Shown here: in pieces, positions 42,312 to 51,907 of the stretch
How the letters are laid out: each line of letters starts with the position of its first letter
How positions within the stretch are numbered: the stretch's first letter is position 1
The notes under the pieces: model-generated
The model's database searches: none
What the model saw: the letters and a program-made list of their open reading frames with translations, nothing else
What the model was told of the DNA's origin: nothing
Made by a program: the position numbers and the translations under genes
DNA from: CAZRXG01 sp964603985
GTDB lineage: Bacteria > Chloroflexota > Anaerolineae > Aggregatilineales > UBA3940
Length of the DNA: 64,000 bases
Assembly: GCA_964603985.1 (NCBI GenBank)
Contig: CAZRXG010000008.1
Span: 1-64,000, forward strand
Direction: 5' to 3'

Positions 42312-44773
42312 GGTTCCAGCGGGAGATAGGGATCGTAGCGCAAAAGGTCGTCGTAGACGCCCTGGGCTTTCTCGTGCTCGCCTTCCCGCTCATACATGTG
42401 GGCCAGCTCCACCAATGCCAGGTACGACGGGTCGGGCGACGGTGCGACGAGGATGGGGAGCAGCGGGAAAGCGTCTTTGCGGCTGTAAACCGCGTAGCTC
42501 CACCCCTGGCGTATGAGGATCATCGGCCCGGCCCGCTGGTAGGCGTAGGCGGCAGTGGCGAGGTCGCCTTGGGCTTCGGCCAGGCGGGCGAGGGTCACGT
42601 AGGCGCGCCGGTGGCCGAGGAAAATCGCAATGCGGGCATCGTGCTCGGCCTGCTCAAGATTCCCCAGTGCCAGGTGCGCTTCTGAGCGCAGGGAATAGAG
42701 ATTCCCGTCGCGCCGGTCGGCCTTCAGGGCCCGGTCCAGCAGGCGCAGCGCTTCCTCCGGATCGCCTTCGATGTACAGGGCGATCTCGGCGTCGCAGCAC
42801 TGCGTTTGGGTCGAGGCCGCCGACTCTTCCAGGCCCGCCAATCGAGGCCAGCACTCGGAGGAGATGATTCGAAGCTGCTCGACGGGCACGGTGGTGAAGC
42901 CCTGCTCTGCGAGGAAGTCCGCGTGGACACTCTCTCTCAGCGGGGTGGCGCTCCAGTAGTCCGAGGCGGCCCAGTAACGGTGGCGCTCCAGCGCCAGGCT
43001 GTATGACCGGTAGGCGCGCGCGTCGTCGCCGAGCGCCTCGGCGTACTCGCCGACCCACAGGGAGTAGTGCGAGTCGCGCGGGAGGATGTCTGCCGCGCGC
43101 TGCATCTCCGCCAGCGCCGCCTCCAGGTCGCCGGAACGCGCCAGCAGCGCGGCGTGGTTGGCGTGCATCACGTCGTGGGTGTCTTCGTAGCGGAAGGCTT
43201 CCCGGTAGGCCGCGAGCGCGTCCGGGAGATAGGTTTCGTCCTGCGCGGCCAGCGTGCCGAGGTAGCGGGCGCGCTGGGCGGCGTACAGGCCGAGCGCCGG
43301 GTCGAGGCGGCGGGCGGTGTCGATGGCGTCGAGGGCGGACGGCAGGTCGCCCTGCGCTTCGTATTTGTTGGCCTGCACGGAGAAGTAGTAGGCGCGGTGG
43401 GATAAGGCCCACCCCGCAGCGGCGGTGATCAGCAGGGCCAGCAGCGCCGCCGGAAGAACGCGGCGGATACGACCCGGTTCGCGTTGCTCACCCTTCAGGG
43501 GGGTGACCAGGTAGGCCGCGAAGGTGAAGACCGGCAGCAGGTTAGGCGTGATGGAGAACGCGTCAACGAGGTTGTGGGCGCTGAACCCCAGCAGCGCGGC
43601 GCACACCCCGGCCACACGGACGCGCTCCGGGCCGTCGGCCTGCCGCCAGCGCCGGAAACCCACCCAGACCACCGTCCCGGCCAGCCAGGCCAGCGCCAGC
43701 ACGCCCGGAATCCCCGCTTCGGCCCACACGAACAGGGGGAAATTGTCGGGGCGCAGCAGGTAATCGCGGGCGAGCTGTGGGTCACGGTACAGGCGCAGCC
43801 CGCGCCCGAAGCCATACGGCCCGGCCCCGGTCAGCGGGTCGTGGCGACCGGTCTCCCACGCGCTGTGCCACATGTCGAGGCGCACCGCGTCGCCCGATGC
43901 GCTCGAATAGCCGGTCAGGCTGCTGCGCACTGCGTCCAGGCGAATCACCGCCGCGGCCAGCACAACCGCCAGCGCCGGGACGATCACGATCAGCGCGGCG
44001 CGCACGCGCCGGTCGGACAGCAGCGCCTGTGCCCGATCCCGCCAGCGCGAACTCCCGACCAGGAACAGGAACGCAAAAACCGACAGCGAAACCGCCGCCG
44101 AGAGGATCCCCCCGCGCGAGAGGGTCAGGAGCAGCCCGATCAGCGCACCGGCCAGCCACAGCGCCAGCATTTGCCGGGTCTGCTTCGAGCGCGTCGCGAC
44201 GGCCCACGCCAGCCCGACCGGAACCCACACGGCCAGATAGCCGGAGACGCGCGTCGAGCCGAGCGGCCCGATGCTCAGCCGGTAGGAAACCGGCGGGATG
44301 GGGTCGCGCAGGCCGCCGAGCGCAAACCAGCCGCCGCCGAAGGAAAGCAGGCCGAAGTACCAGGCGATAAGCTGGACGAAGCCGATCAGGATCATGACCG
44401 CCGCAGTGAAAAACATCGGTTTGAGGACCGCGTTGGGGTGGTGGGTGCGCATCAGGCCGACCAGCAGGTAGAACAGCAGGCTGTGCATTCCCAGTTCCCA
44501 CAACTGCTCGACGCTGACGCGCACGTCGAGGGCGAAGACCGTCGCCAGGACGTAGACCAGGAAATACGCCGCCAGGGGCCGGTCGAGGGGAGTGGCGGGG
44601 AAGGGCTTGCGCCGCACAAGCAGGCTCACCAGCCAGCCGCCCAGTAGCAGCGTCAGCAGGGCGTGGTGTGCGACGCGTGGCCAGAACAGCACGTTGGTGA
44701 AGGACGTGCCGCCCAGCAGCGTAAGGTAGAGGGCCAGGGTGGTGATGATAACGCTGCGTACTTTGCGGCTCAT
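42308..44773 (-). CDS. O-antigen ligase-like membrane protein fused to TPR repeats
   Basis: The 821-residue product has about twelve membrane helices (about 8-460) with a Wzy/WaaL-type domain, including a large loop with SGYSSASGDAVRLDMWHSAW and AGPYGFGRGLRLYRDPQLA, and a soluble C-terminal half (about 480-820) of tetratricopeptide units such as LARSGDLEAALAEMQRAADI and ALGNLEQAEHDARIAI. Such ligases join glycans to a lipid or protein acceptor. The acceptor is unknown. It overlaps the GT87-like gene by 4 bases. The TPR part may recruit other assembly proteins. Confidence 0.85.
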   Translation of the reverse strand: MSRKVRSVIITTLALYLTLLGGTSFTNVLFWPRVAHHALLTLLLGGWLVSLLVRRKPFPATPLDRPLAAYFLVYVLATVFALDVRVSVEQLWELGMHSLLFYLLVGLMRTHHPNAVLKPMFFTAAVMILIGFVQLIAWYFGLLSFGGGWFALGGLRDPIPPVSYRLSIGPLGSTRVSGYLAVWVPVGLAWAVATRSKQTRQMLALWLAGALIGLLLTLSRGGILSAAVSLSVFAFLFLVGSSRWRDRAQALLSDRRVRAALIVIVPALAVVLAAAVIRLDAVRSSLTGYSSASGDAVRLDMWHSAWETGRHDPLTGAGPYGFGRGLRLYRDPQLARDYLLRPDNFPLFVWAEAGIPGVLALAWLAGTVVWVGFRRWRQADGPERVRVAGVCAALLGFSAHNLVDAFSITPNLLPVFTFAAYLVTPLKGEQREPGRIRRVLPAALLALLITAAAGWALSHRAYYFSVQANKYEAQGDLPSALDAIDTARRLDPALGLYAAQRARYLGTLAAQDETYLPDALAAYREAFRYEDTHDVMHANHAALLARSGDLEAALAEMQRAADILPRDSHYSLWVGEYAEALGDDARAYRSYSLALERHRYWAASDYWSATPLRESVHADFLAEQGFTTVPVEQLRIISSECWPRLAGLEESAASTQTQCCDAEIALYIEGDPEEALRLLDRALKADRRDGNLYSLRSEAHLALGNLEQAEHDARIAIFLGHRRAYVTLARLAEAQGDLATAAYAYQRAGPMILIRQGWSYAVYSRKDAFPLLPILVAPSPDPSYLALVELAHMYEREGEHEKAQGVYDDLLRYDPYLPLEP

Positions 44774-44930
44774 GGCTCCCTGTGTCGGTGACCCGGCTGT
44801 CCCGGACGATGGGCGGGGGCGACCCGTTTTACGCAGACCCCTTCAAACAGGGGCCGGGATGGTCAGAGATATGGAACCGCCAACCGGCAGGCTCAACGCT
44901 GCGGCATCGTCAGGCGCGGGCCGGGCCGCC

Positions 44931-46082
44931 TCACTCCCCGCCCAGCCAGTCGAGGACGCGCTCGAAGAAGCCCCTCTCGTTGGCCGGTGGGATGACGGCG
45001 TCGCCCAACGTCTCGCCCAGTTGCTCAAACAATTCACGCTGCTCCGGTGTGAGCTGGCCCGGGATATCCACCTCGACCATCACCTGGAGGTTGCCGTAGC
45101 CGGTGTGCGTGCCGTCGCGGCGCAGACGCGGGACGCCCTTGTTCTTGATGATGAGCACCTCGCCCGACTGCGTGCCGGGCGGGATGATGAATTCCTCCTC
45201 GGTCTCGCCCAGCGGCGTGAGCACGGGGACCATCAGCGTGTGACCCAGCGCGGCCTGGGCGACGTTGATCTGGAGCTTGATGAGCAGGTCGTCACCCCGG
45301 CGGCGAAAATAGGGATGGGGCCGCACCGAGAGCACGATGTACAGGTTGCCCGGCGGGCCGCCGTTGGTGCCCGGCTCGCCCTCGCCGCTGATGCGGATCT
45401 GAGTGCCGTGATCGACCCCGGCGGGGATGCTGACCGTCAGGCGGCGGGTGTCGCGGATCTGGCCGCGCCCGGAGCAGCGGCGGCAGGGGGTGGTGACGAT
45501 CTCACCGGTTCCATTGCACTCCGGGCAGGTGGTGATGTTGACCATCTGGCCCAGGAAGGTCTGGCGCACGTTGCGCACCTCGCCCGTCCCGTTGCAGGTT
45601 GGGCAGCGTGTGGGGGTGGTGCCCGGCTCGGCGCGCGAACCGTTGCACACCGGGCAGGTGGCCGTCCGCTCAAACTCGATCTCGCGCTCGGTGCCGAAGA
45701 TCGCTTCCTCGAACTCGATCGTCAGGCGGTACTGCAAATCCTGGCCGCGGCGGGGGCCGCGACGGGTGCGCGTGGTGCGGAATCCACCGCCGAAGAACTC
45801 GCTGAAGATGTCGCTGAAGTCAGTGAAACCGGCGAATGGGTCGCCTCCCCCGGCACTGCCGACGGCGGTGTGACCGAAGCGGTCGTAAGCGGCCCGCTTC
45901 TGCGGATCGCTGAGCACCTCGTAGGCCTCGTTGATCTCCTTGAACCGCTCTTCGGCGTCGGCGGCGTCGCTGACATCGGGGTGATGCTGGCGCGCTTTAC
46001 GCCGGAAGGCGCGTTTTAGCTCTTCGTTGGAGGCGTTGCGGCCAACGCCCAGAGTTTCGTAATAGTCCCGCTTGCGTACCAT
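44931..46082 (-). CDS. dnaJ: Chaperone protein DnaJ
   Basis: The 383-residue product has the J domain with HPD motif (KRAFRRKARQHHPDVSD), a Gly/Phe-rich stretch, four zinc-binding repeats (CPVCNGSRAEPG, CPTCNGTGEV, CPECNGTGEI, CRRCSGRGQI) and the C-terminal substrate-binding domain. It stimulates the ATPase of DnaK. It lies about 32 kb from dnaK and on the opposite strand, with no CIRCE nearby, so it is probably under separate control. Confidence 0.97.
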   Translation of the reverse strand: MVRKRDYYETLGVGRNASNEELKRAFRRKARQHHPDVSDAADAEERFKEINEAYEVLSDPQKRAAYDRFGHTAVGSAGGGDPFAGFTDFSDIFSEFFGGGFRTTRTRRGPRRGQDLQYRLTIEFEEAIFGTEREIEFERTATCPVCNGSRAEPGTTPTRCPTCNGTGEVRNVRQTFLGQMVNITTCPECNGTGEIVTTPCRRCSGRGQIRDTRRLTVSIPAGVDHGTQIRISGEGEPGTNGGPPGNLYIVLSVRPHPYFRRRGDDLLIKLQINVAQAALGHTLMVPVLTPLGETEEEFIIPPGTQSGEVLIIKNKGVPRLRRDGTHTGYGNLQVMVEVDIPGQLTPEQRELFEQLGETLGDAVIPPANERGFFERVLDWLGGE

Positions 46083-46228
46083 TGGCGATAATTCACTTCC
46101 CTGTAAACATTCCGACGGAGCGGCTTCAGATTATAGCGCCGGGGGACGCGTCTGCGCCACAGCTTATCACGACCCCGGGTGTTTCCCCAAAAAGCCGGGT
46201 CTCAGTGTGGAACCGCCGCCGGGCACGG

Positions 46229-47296
46229 CTACGGCAGCCACAACCGGCTGTGATCGCCCAGGTTCATCTTGATGGCCCTGGGCTTGCGCCCGTCGTGTTT
46301 GATGGTCGCGTGCCGCCCGATCAGGCTGTCCTGGATGCGCGTCCTGACATCCAGGATACGGCAGTGCTCCAGCACGATGCAGCGCTCAAGCTCGCTGTTC
46401 TCGACGGTCACGTTGTGGTAGATGCTGGTGAAGGGGCCGACGTAGCTGTTCTCGATGCGGGTGTTCTCGCCGATGATGGCCGGTCCCCGGATGACGCTGT
46501 TGATCACCTGCGCGCCCGCCTCGACCGTGACGCGGGCGTCGATGCGGGACTGCGCGTCAACCGTCCCGGCAATGCAGGGCGTCAGCTCCTCCAGGACGTA
46601 GGCGTTGGCTTCGAGCATGTCGGTCGGCTTGCCGGTGTCGATCCACCACCCCTGGTGGACGTAGGGAAAGACCCGGTAGCCGCTGCCGACCAGCCATTGG
46701 ATGGCGTCGGTGATCTCAAGCTCGCCGCGCCGCGAAGGTTCAATCGCGTTGACCGCCTCGAAGATGCTGGCGTCGAACATGTAGATGCCGACCAGCGCCA
46801 GGTTGGAGGGCGGATCCTGGGGCTTCTCGATCAGGCGCTTGATCTGCCCGCTGCCGTCCAGTTCGGCCACGCCGAAGTGCTCCGGGTCGGGCATTTCCTT
46901 GAGCACGATCTGGCTGTTCCACTCGCTTCCGGCGAACTGTTTGATGAGCGTGCTGATGCCGCCCTCGATCACGTTGTCGCCCAGGAACATCACGAAACGC
47001 TCGTCGCCCAGGTAATCCTGTGCGATCTTGACGGCGTGCGCCAAGCCAAGCGGCGCTTCCTGCGGGATGTACTCGACCGCGACGCCCCAGCGATCCCCGT
47101 CGCCGACCGCCTCCACGATCTCCGGCGCGGTGTCGCCGACCACGATGCCGATCTCGTCGATGCCCGCGTCGTGGATGGCCTCGATCACGCGGAACAGGAC
47201 CGGCTTGTTGGCGACCGGGATCAACTGCTTGGCGCGGGTGTAGGTCAGCGGATAGAGGCGCGTTCCCTTCCCCCCCGAAAGGATCAGTCCTTTCAC
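46229..47296 (-). CDS. rfbA: Glucose-1-phosphate thymidylyltransferase, long form (RmlA-like)
   Basis: The 355-residue product has the nucleotidyltransferase signature LSGGKGTRLYPLTYTRAKQL, then MFLGDNVIEGG and EKPQDPPSNLALVG. A C-terminal left-handed helix-type domain follows (about 245-350) with RGPAIIGENTRIENSYVGPF. The long form with C-terminal hexapeptide domain is the RmlA2-like type. It makes dTDP-glucose, the precursor of dTDP-rhamnose; the cluster also encodes an RmlD-like reductase. RmlB and RmlC are not in the window. Confidence 0.93.
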   Translation of the reverse strand: MKGLILSGGKGTRLYPLTYTRAKQLIPVANKPVLFRVIEAIHDAGIDEIGIVVGDTAPEIVEAVGDGDRWGVAVEYIPQEAPLGLAHAVKIAQDYLGDERFVMFLGDNVIEGGISTLIKQFAGSEWNSQIVLKEMPDPEHFGVAELDGSGQIKRLIEKPQDPPSNLALVGIYMFDASIFEAVNAIEPSRRGELEITDAIQWLVGSGYRVFPYVHQGWWIDTGKPTDMLEANAYVLEELTPCIAGTVDAQSRIDARVTVEAGAQVINSVIRGPAIIGENTRIENSYVGPFTSIYHNVTVENSELERCIVLEHCRILDVRTRIQDSLIGRHATIKHDGRKPRAIKMNLGDHSRLWLP

Positions 47297-47380
47297 CGTT
47301 TACTCTCCTGATGGCTGCGAAGCCGGGTCGATCTGGCGTAGGTGGTGCCCTGAGCAAGCGCCGGGATGGACACGGCCCGG

Positions 47381-48454
47381 CTATTCGTCGTCCCCGTCCT
47401 CCGGTGGTCTCCCTATGCCCTGCTCGGTCTTGGCGAGTGAAGCGGGCGGCGTCCTGTCCCGGTCGGTCGGCGCTTTCTTTCTCCTGCTGGTCAGGTCTTC
47501 CGAAGAAAAGAACATCTCCGGCTTCGAGTCGATCTCCGGCCCGGCAGGTCGGCTCCTGGCCTGCTGAACGGTGGGCATCTCCTCTTCCTCTTCGTAGTAC
47601 CAGCGCGGGTGACGCGGCAGCCGCGCGATGTCCTCGCCGTCCATCGCCCGGCGGATCAGCTCGCCGATGCGCACCCCCCACCAGCGCAGCACCGCCGCGC
47701 CGATGTCGGCGTTGGCGTGGGCCGGACCGGCTCCGACGTACCCCGGCCAGTCGGGCATCTGGTAGAGCTGGTTCCACTCGATGCTGCGCAGCGTCTTGTA
47801 GATCGGGTTGACCAGTTCGGGGCGCAGGTGGAGCATCATCGAGGTTTCAAACATCGAGGCGTGGATGCTGCCCTTGAGCGCGACCTCTTCCTCCGGGTTC
47901 AGGGGGCGACCGAGCAGCGTCGCCAGGCCGGGGATCATGTCTTCCTCGGCCCCCTCCTTGACGTAGCCCATCGGCTCGTACATCACCAGGCCGGGGTGCC
48001 GGGCGCGCATCTCGGTGCAGACCTCTTCCAGCACGATGCTCTGATCTTTGCCGCCGTGAAAGCCGACCGGGAAGATCCAGCGGAAGCCGTAGCGTACCAT
48101 GTGCCCCAGCAGGTCGGTGATCAGGCCCTTGAACGTCTCGCGGCTGAGCCACACGCTCCCCGAATGGGCGAACAGCTCAGGACGCCGCAGGTCGACCGGG
48201 TCGGTGCCGTAGGGGACCGTCGGCAGGAGCAGGACATGAAGCCGGGTATCGCCCTCCAGGAGCCACGCCGCCGCCGCCGTCGTCACCGCCTCGACGGCAA
48301 AAGTGTCGGTTCCAAGCGGCAGGTGATCGGCGTGCTCCTCCAGCATCCCGACCGGCAGCAGCACCACCGTCCCGGAGCGGTCGAGCGCTCTGAAGTCCTT
48401 CAGGCTCAGGTTAGCGAGCCGGCGCAAACGTGTGTGTACCATGTATGACGCCAT
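47381..48454 (-). CDS. Creatininase-family amidohydrolase with disordered C-terminal tail
   Basis: The 357-residue product has the metal-binding pattern of the family: LPVGMLEEHADHLPLGTD (E, H and D ligands), GFHGGKDQS and SIHASMFETSMML. About the last 75 residues are Lys/Arg/Pro/Asp-rich and probably disordered. Creatininase-family enzymes hydrolyse cyclic amides or formamide-type bonds; the substrate here is unknown. The usual GHGGN reads FHGGK, so one conserved residue is changed. It lies between the RmlA-like gene and the BY-kinase in the polysaccharide cluster. GGAGGGA precedes ATG 48454. Confidence 0.85.
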   Translation of the reverse strand: MASYMVHTRLRRLANLSLKDFRALDRSGTVVLLPVGMLEEHADHLPLGTDTFAVEAVTTAAAAWLLEGDTRLHVLLLPTVPYGTDPVDLRRPELFAHSGSVWLSRETFKGLITDLLGHMVRYGFRWIFPVGFHGGKDQSIVLEEVCTEMRARHPGLVMYEPMGYVKEGAEEDMIPGLATLLGRPLNPEEEVALKGSIHASMFETSMMLHLRPELVNPIYKTLRSIEWNQLYQMPDWPGYVGAGPAHANADIGAAVLRWWGVRIGELIRRAMDGEDIARLPRHPRWYYEEEEEMPTVQQARSRPAGPEIDSKPEMFFSSEDLTSRRKKAPTDRDRTPPASLAKTEQGIGRPPEDGDDE

Positions 48455-48504
48455 GAGTCCCTCCTGGGGCCACCTGAGCGAACGCCCAGCCTGCCTCGTT
48501 GTGT

Positions 48505-49164
48505 CTAGTCGCCGTAGTAGCCGCCCATGCGGGCGTCAACCTGTGCGTTGGTCAGCACTGCCCCAACAATACGCACATTGACCCGTTCAAGCAAGTCTCT
48601 GGCCTGCTCGGCGTGCTCGCGGCGCGTGCCGCCCGCGCGGATGACCATCAGCACCCCGTCGAGCTTGGCCGCCAGCAGGGTGGCGTCGGTGACGGCGATG
48701 ACGGGCGGCGCGTCGAACAGGATGAAGTCGGCCTCCTGCTTAAGCTGCTCGACGATGGCGTCCATGCGCGGCGAGCCGATCAGGTCGGCGGGATTGGGCG
48801 GCAGGGGGCCGCTGGGCAGCAGGCGCAGGTTCTCGATCCCCACATCGACCAGCGGCGGCGCGGCCGTCTCTTCGAGCATCATGCTCGTCAGGCCCGGCTC
48901 CGGCTCGACGCCCCAGAGGGTGTGCTGGCGGGGCCGCCGCAGGTCGCAGTCGACGATGAGGGTCTTTTTCCCGCCCTGGGCCAGCGTCACGGCCAGGTTG
49001 GCGACGGCGGTGCTCTTGCCCTCCTCCGGCGTGGGACTGGTCATGACCAGCGTGTGGAGCGGCTCGTTGATGCTCGAAAAGATCAGATTGGTACGCAGTG
49101 CGCGGTACGCCTCGCTGGCCGGTGAGCGCGGGTTGGTCAGCGTGATCAGGTTTGCTTGAGTCAT
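48505..49164 (-). CDS. BY-kinase/CpsD-type ATPase for polysaccharide export
   Basis: From ATG 49164 (GAGG upstream) the 219-residue product has Walker A SPTPEEGKSTAVANLA, Walker A' LIVDCDLRRPRQH and Walker B FILFDAPPV, the three motifs of bacterial tyrosine kinases of the CpsD/CapB type. The C-terminal tyrosine cluster is short (GGYYGD). The kinase domain is separate from the membrane Wzz domain, which is encoded by the upstream genes at 49363 and 50065. It controls chain length or export of the polysaccharide. The frame up to 49230 is unlikely to be translated. Confidence 0.9.
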   Translation of the reverse strand: MTQANLITLTNPRSPASEAYRALRTNLIFSSINEPLHTLVMTSPTPEEGKSTAVANLAVTLAQGGKKTLIVDCDLRRPRQHTLWGVEPEPGLTSMMLEETAAPPLVDVGIENLRLLPSGPLPPNPADLIGSPRMDAIVEQLKQEADFILFDAPPVIAVTDATLLAAKLDGVLMVIRAGGTRREHAEQARDLLERVNVRIVGAVLTNAQVDARMGGYYGD

Positions 49165-49362
49165 AACAACCTCGTATCCGATCTCCATCCGGTCGACCCG
49201 GCGAATAAGCTTCGCGGTTGTCGACCTCATTCAGTCCGGTTACAGTTGGCCGAACCTCCGGCTTTGACCGCGTACCTATGATCGCTCCGGGGCGGTGCAT
49301 CTACCAGTACGATCTCCTTCCCGGAAGGGTTGTAAGGCACGCAGCCCGGCGCGGCGGCCCGG

Positions 49363-50028
49363 TCAGCCCTCGGCGGGGGGGATGGCCCCCAGCACCGGCA
49401 TCGACAGGACGCGGTCCACGTCCTCCGGCGAGCGGAGCACGCCCGCTTCCAGGTACTCCAGCACGAAAACAATCGCCAGCCCGACCATCAGGCCGAGGAT
49501 GGCCCCGGCTGCCGTGTTGATCTTGGTCTTGGGGCTGTGCAGCACGTAGCGCGGGTCGTCGATGATCTGGGCGTCGATGCGGTCCTCGCGGTAGACTTTC
49601 TGGTTCTCCTCGTTGCGCCACTGGATGAAAAGCTCGGCCCAGGTGCGGGCGATGTCGTTCGCCACGTCGCCGTCGGCATTTTCCGCGTCAACCTGGATCA
49701 CCAGCCGCGAGTCGTCGCTGGCGATGGTGACATCGCTGCGCAGATCCTCCGGCAGCATGTCAAGCTTGAGGGTGTCGATCACGTCGGCAGCGCGGTAGTT
49801 GGAGTCCATCCAGGCGACGTAGGAGCGCAGCAGGTACTTGGCTGCCTGTGCCTGCCCGAAGTCGGTCCGGGCGGGCTGCACCAGGACCTTGATGGTCGAT
49901 TTGTAGACCGGCGCACGCCGTTCGATGATGGTGCTGAAGCCGAAGGCCGCCGCCGCCGCGATGACGGCCAGCAGCAGCATGATCCAGCCGCGCCGCCAGA
50001 TAATTCGCATGTAGGTCTGTAACTGCAT
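49363..50028 (-). CDS. Wzz-like polysaccharide chain-length protein 1
   Basis: The 221-residue product has two membrane helices (about 14-34 and 170-190) flanking an outer, helical domain, and ends with VLSMPVLGAIPPAEG, the conserved link before the kinase in fused forms. It has KVLVQPARTDFGQAQAAKYL and ITASDDSRLVIQ-like strands in between. It acts as the membrane partner of the BY-kinase encoded downstream. The second Wzz-like gene lies 36 bases upstream. Confidence 0.85.
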   Translation of the reverse strand: MQLQTYMRIIWRRGWIMLLLAVIAAAAAFGFSTIIERRAPVYKSTIKVLVQPARTDFGQAQAAKYLLRSYVAWMDSNYRAADVIDTLKLDMLPEDLRSDVTIASDDSRLVIQVDAENADGDVANDIARTWAELFIQWRNEENQKVYREDRIDAQIIDDPRYVLHSPKTKINTAAGAILGLMVGLAIVFVLEYLEAGVLRSPEDVDRVLSMPVLGAIPPAEG

Positions 50029-50064
50029 GGGACCTCCACTCCCTGAAATATGCCTGAGCCGGAT

Positions 50065-50754
50065 TCAGTCGCGCGGGATCTCCGCCAGCACGGGCAGCCC
50101 CAGCTCCTCGACCTCGGCCCGCCGGTGCACGGTCGGGTCGAGGTACTCGACCAGGAAAGCCAGCGCCACGCCCGCCGCCAGACCCAGCCCGAAGCGCACC
50201 AGCGGCTCGAAGCGGACGCTGATGGGGGGCGGCACCGGCGCGATGACCGGCTCGTCCAGCACCACCACGTCGACGCCCCGCGTGCCGAACTGGGGGAAGT
50301 ACTCGGCGCTGCGTTCTTGCAGGACGGTTGTAGCCGCGCGGGCGATGGCTTCCAGTTGCCCGGCGTCGTGCCAGCTCAGGTAAAGCACCATCACACTGCG
50401 CTCGTTGTCGGCTGCGATGCCGCCCTGGATCGCCCCCGCCGGGATGTCGATCTCCTGGGCGGCCAGCGCGGCGCTGATCTCCTCGGCGAAGCTGCTGGTG
50501 CGCACCCAGTCGGTCAGGCCGTTGATCACGTACTCGGAGGCCAGCCAGGGATAGTAGTGGCTGTCCTCGTAGCCGAACAGCCCGCTGATCTTGCCGGGAG
50601 CCTGGGCTGCCGTGTAGCGGATCTGGGTGGTGAAGCCCGCGCGGGGCGGCGCTTTCAGGTAGCCGTAGGTGGCGAACGCCAGCGCAGCCAGGGCAGGCAG
50701 CGCGATCAGCCACCACCGCCGCCGGACGATTTTCCACAATGCGCGTAGTTCCAT
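50065..50754 (-). CDS. Wzz-like polysaccharide chain-length protein 2
   Basis: From ATG 50754, with GAGGGAA upstream, the 229-residue product has helices at about 12-30 and 180-200 around an outer domain with QIRYTAAQAPGKISGLFGYE, and the same C-terminal end LGLPVLAEIPRD. It is related to the neighbour at 49363 but clearly different in sequence. Two Wzz-type proteins for one kinase suggest a mixed complex or alternative partners. The longer frame from 50865 adds a non-hydrophobic leader and is rejected. Confidence 0.82.
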   Translation of the reverse strand: MELRALWKIVRRRWWLIALPALAALAFATYGYLKAPPRAGFTTQIRYTAAQAPGKISGLFGYEDSHYYPWLASEYVINGLTDWVRTSSFAEEISAALAAQEIDIPAGAIQGGIAADNERSVMVLYLSWHDAGQLEAIARAATTVLQERSAEYFPQFGTRGVDVVVLDEPVIAPVPPPISVRFEPLVRFGLGLAAGVALAFLVEYLDPTVHRRAEVEELGLPVLAEIPRD

Positions 50755-50812
50755 CGTGTTCCCTCTAACCTGTTTCGCGGGAGGCGCGAGCCTGTACCCG
50801 TCCTTTGCCGTC

Positions 50813-51907
50813 TCACCCCACCCGCCGCTCATCGTACCGCGCCTCGACGAAAGCCGCCAACTCACGTTTGAAGACCGCCGTGTCGAAGCGCCCGGCGTTG
50901 GCGCGGCAGCGCTCCGGGCTGAAGGTGTGCTGCTCGAAGCGCCCCAAAGCCTCGCACAGGCTGTCGACGGTCTGCCGGTCGAAGAAAAGCCCCGTCTCCC
51001 CGTCGATCACCGTGTCGAGTGCGCCGCCGCCGCGAAACGCCACGACCGGGCGGCCCGCCGCCTGCGCCTCGACGGGCGCGATGCCGAAGTCCTCCAGGCC
51101 GGGGAAGAGGAACGCCTTGCAGCGCGCCATCAGATCCGGCAGGTCTTCGTCCGGCACGCGCCCCAGAAACTCGACCGTCGGCCCGGCCATCGACTCCAGC
51201 AGATCGCGGTCGCGTCCCGACCCGGCGACGAGCAGGGGCAGGTCGAGCCGGGTGCAGGCTTTGACGGCCAGATCGACCCGTTTGTACGGGATCAGGCGCG
51301 AGACGACCAGGTAGTAGTCGTCGTGGCGACCGGCGGGCCGGTAGCGTGTCGTCTCGACCGGTGGATAAATGATAACCGACCGGCGGTCGTAATATTGTTC
51401 GATTCGCCCCTGAATCTCCGACGATATGGCGATAAAGTGATCGACGCGCTGGGCGGCGCGGTAATCCCAGCCGCGCAGCCCGCCGACGAGCGGTCTGAGC
51501 ATCATCGCGACCGGCGCGGCGATGCGCTCCCGTCGGATGTAGTCCTCGAACTGCCACAGGTAGCGCGTCGGCGCGAGGCAGTAGCAGACGTGCAGCGCGC
51601 CGCCGGTCTGGACGCCGTGACAGAAGCCGCTCTTGTTGGTCAGGACGACCTCGTAGTCGGCGAGGTTCAGCCGGGCGAAGGCCAACGGATAGAGCGGCAG
51701 GTAGGGCTGGTGGTGGGCGTGGATGCCCGGCAGGCGATCCATCCACGTCGTGCGGATGTCCCAGGCGCGGTAGGCGTCGGGCATACGGTCGGCGGCGTAC
51801 ATCGAGGTGTACACCGGCGCGCCGGGGTAGAGCTTGACCAGCGTCTCCAGCACGTTCTCCGCGCCGCCGAGCTGGTTCAGCCAGTCATGGACGAGGGCTA
51901 TCTTCAT
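50813..51907 (-). CDS. Family 4 glycosyltransferase
   Basis: The 364-residue product begins MKIALVHDWLNQLGGAENVL, typical of GT4, and the C-terminal Rossmann domain has YYLVVSRLIPYKRVDLAV, LLVAGSGRDRD and FPGLEDFGIAPVEAQAAGRPVVA (E-x7-E type motif). It transfers a sugar from a nucleotide donor in the cytoplasm. It overlaps the start-side end of the RNase HII gene by 23 bases (51885-51907). Confidence 0.92.
   Translation of the reverse strand: MKIALVHDWLNQLGGAENVLETLVKLYPGAPVYTSMYAADRMPDAYRAWDIRTTWMDRLPGIHAHHQPYLPLYPLAFARLNLADYEVVLTNKSGFCHGVQTGGALHVCYCLAPTRYLWQFEDYIRRERIAAPVAMMLRPLVGGLRGWDYRAAQRVDHFIAISSEIQGRIEQYYDRRSVIIYPPVETTRYRPAGRHDDYYLVVSRLIPYKRVDLAVKACTRLDLPLLVAGSGRDRDLLESMAGPTVEFLGRVPDEDLPDLMARCKAFLFPGLEDFGIAPVEAQAAGRPVVAFRGGGALDTVIDGETGLFFDRQTVDSLCEALGRFEQHTFSPERCRANAGRFDTAVFKRELAAFVEARYDERRVG

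Noticed and set aside
43484..44647. Plus-strand frame opposite the O-antigen ligase gene
   Set aside because: Arg/Gln/Pro-rich composition, no recognisable motifs, and complementary to a well-supported membrane protein.
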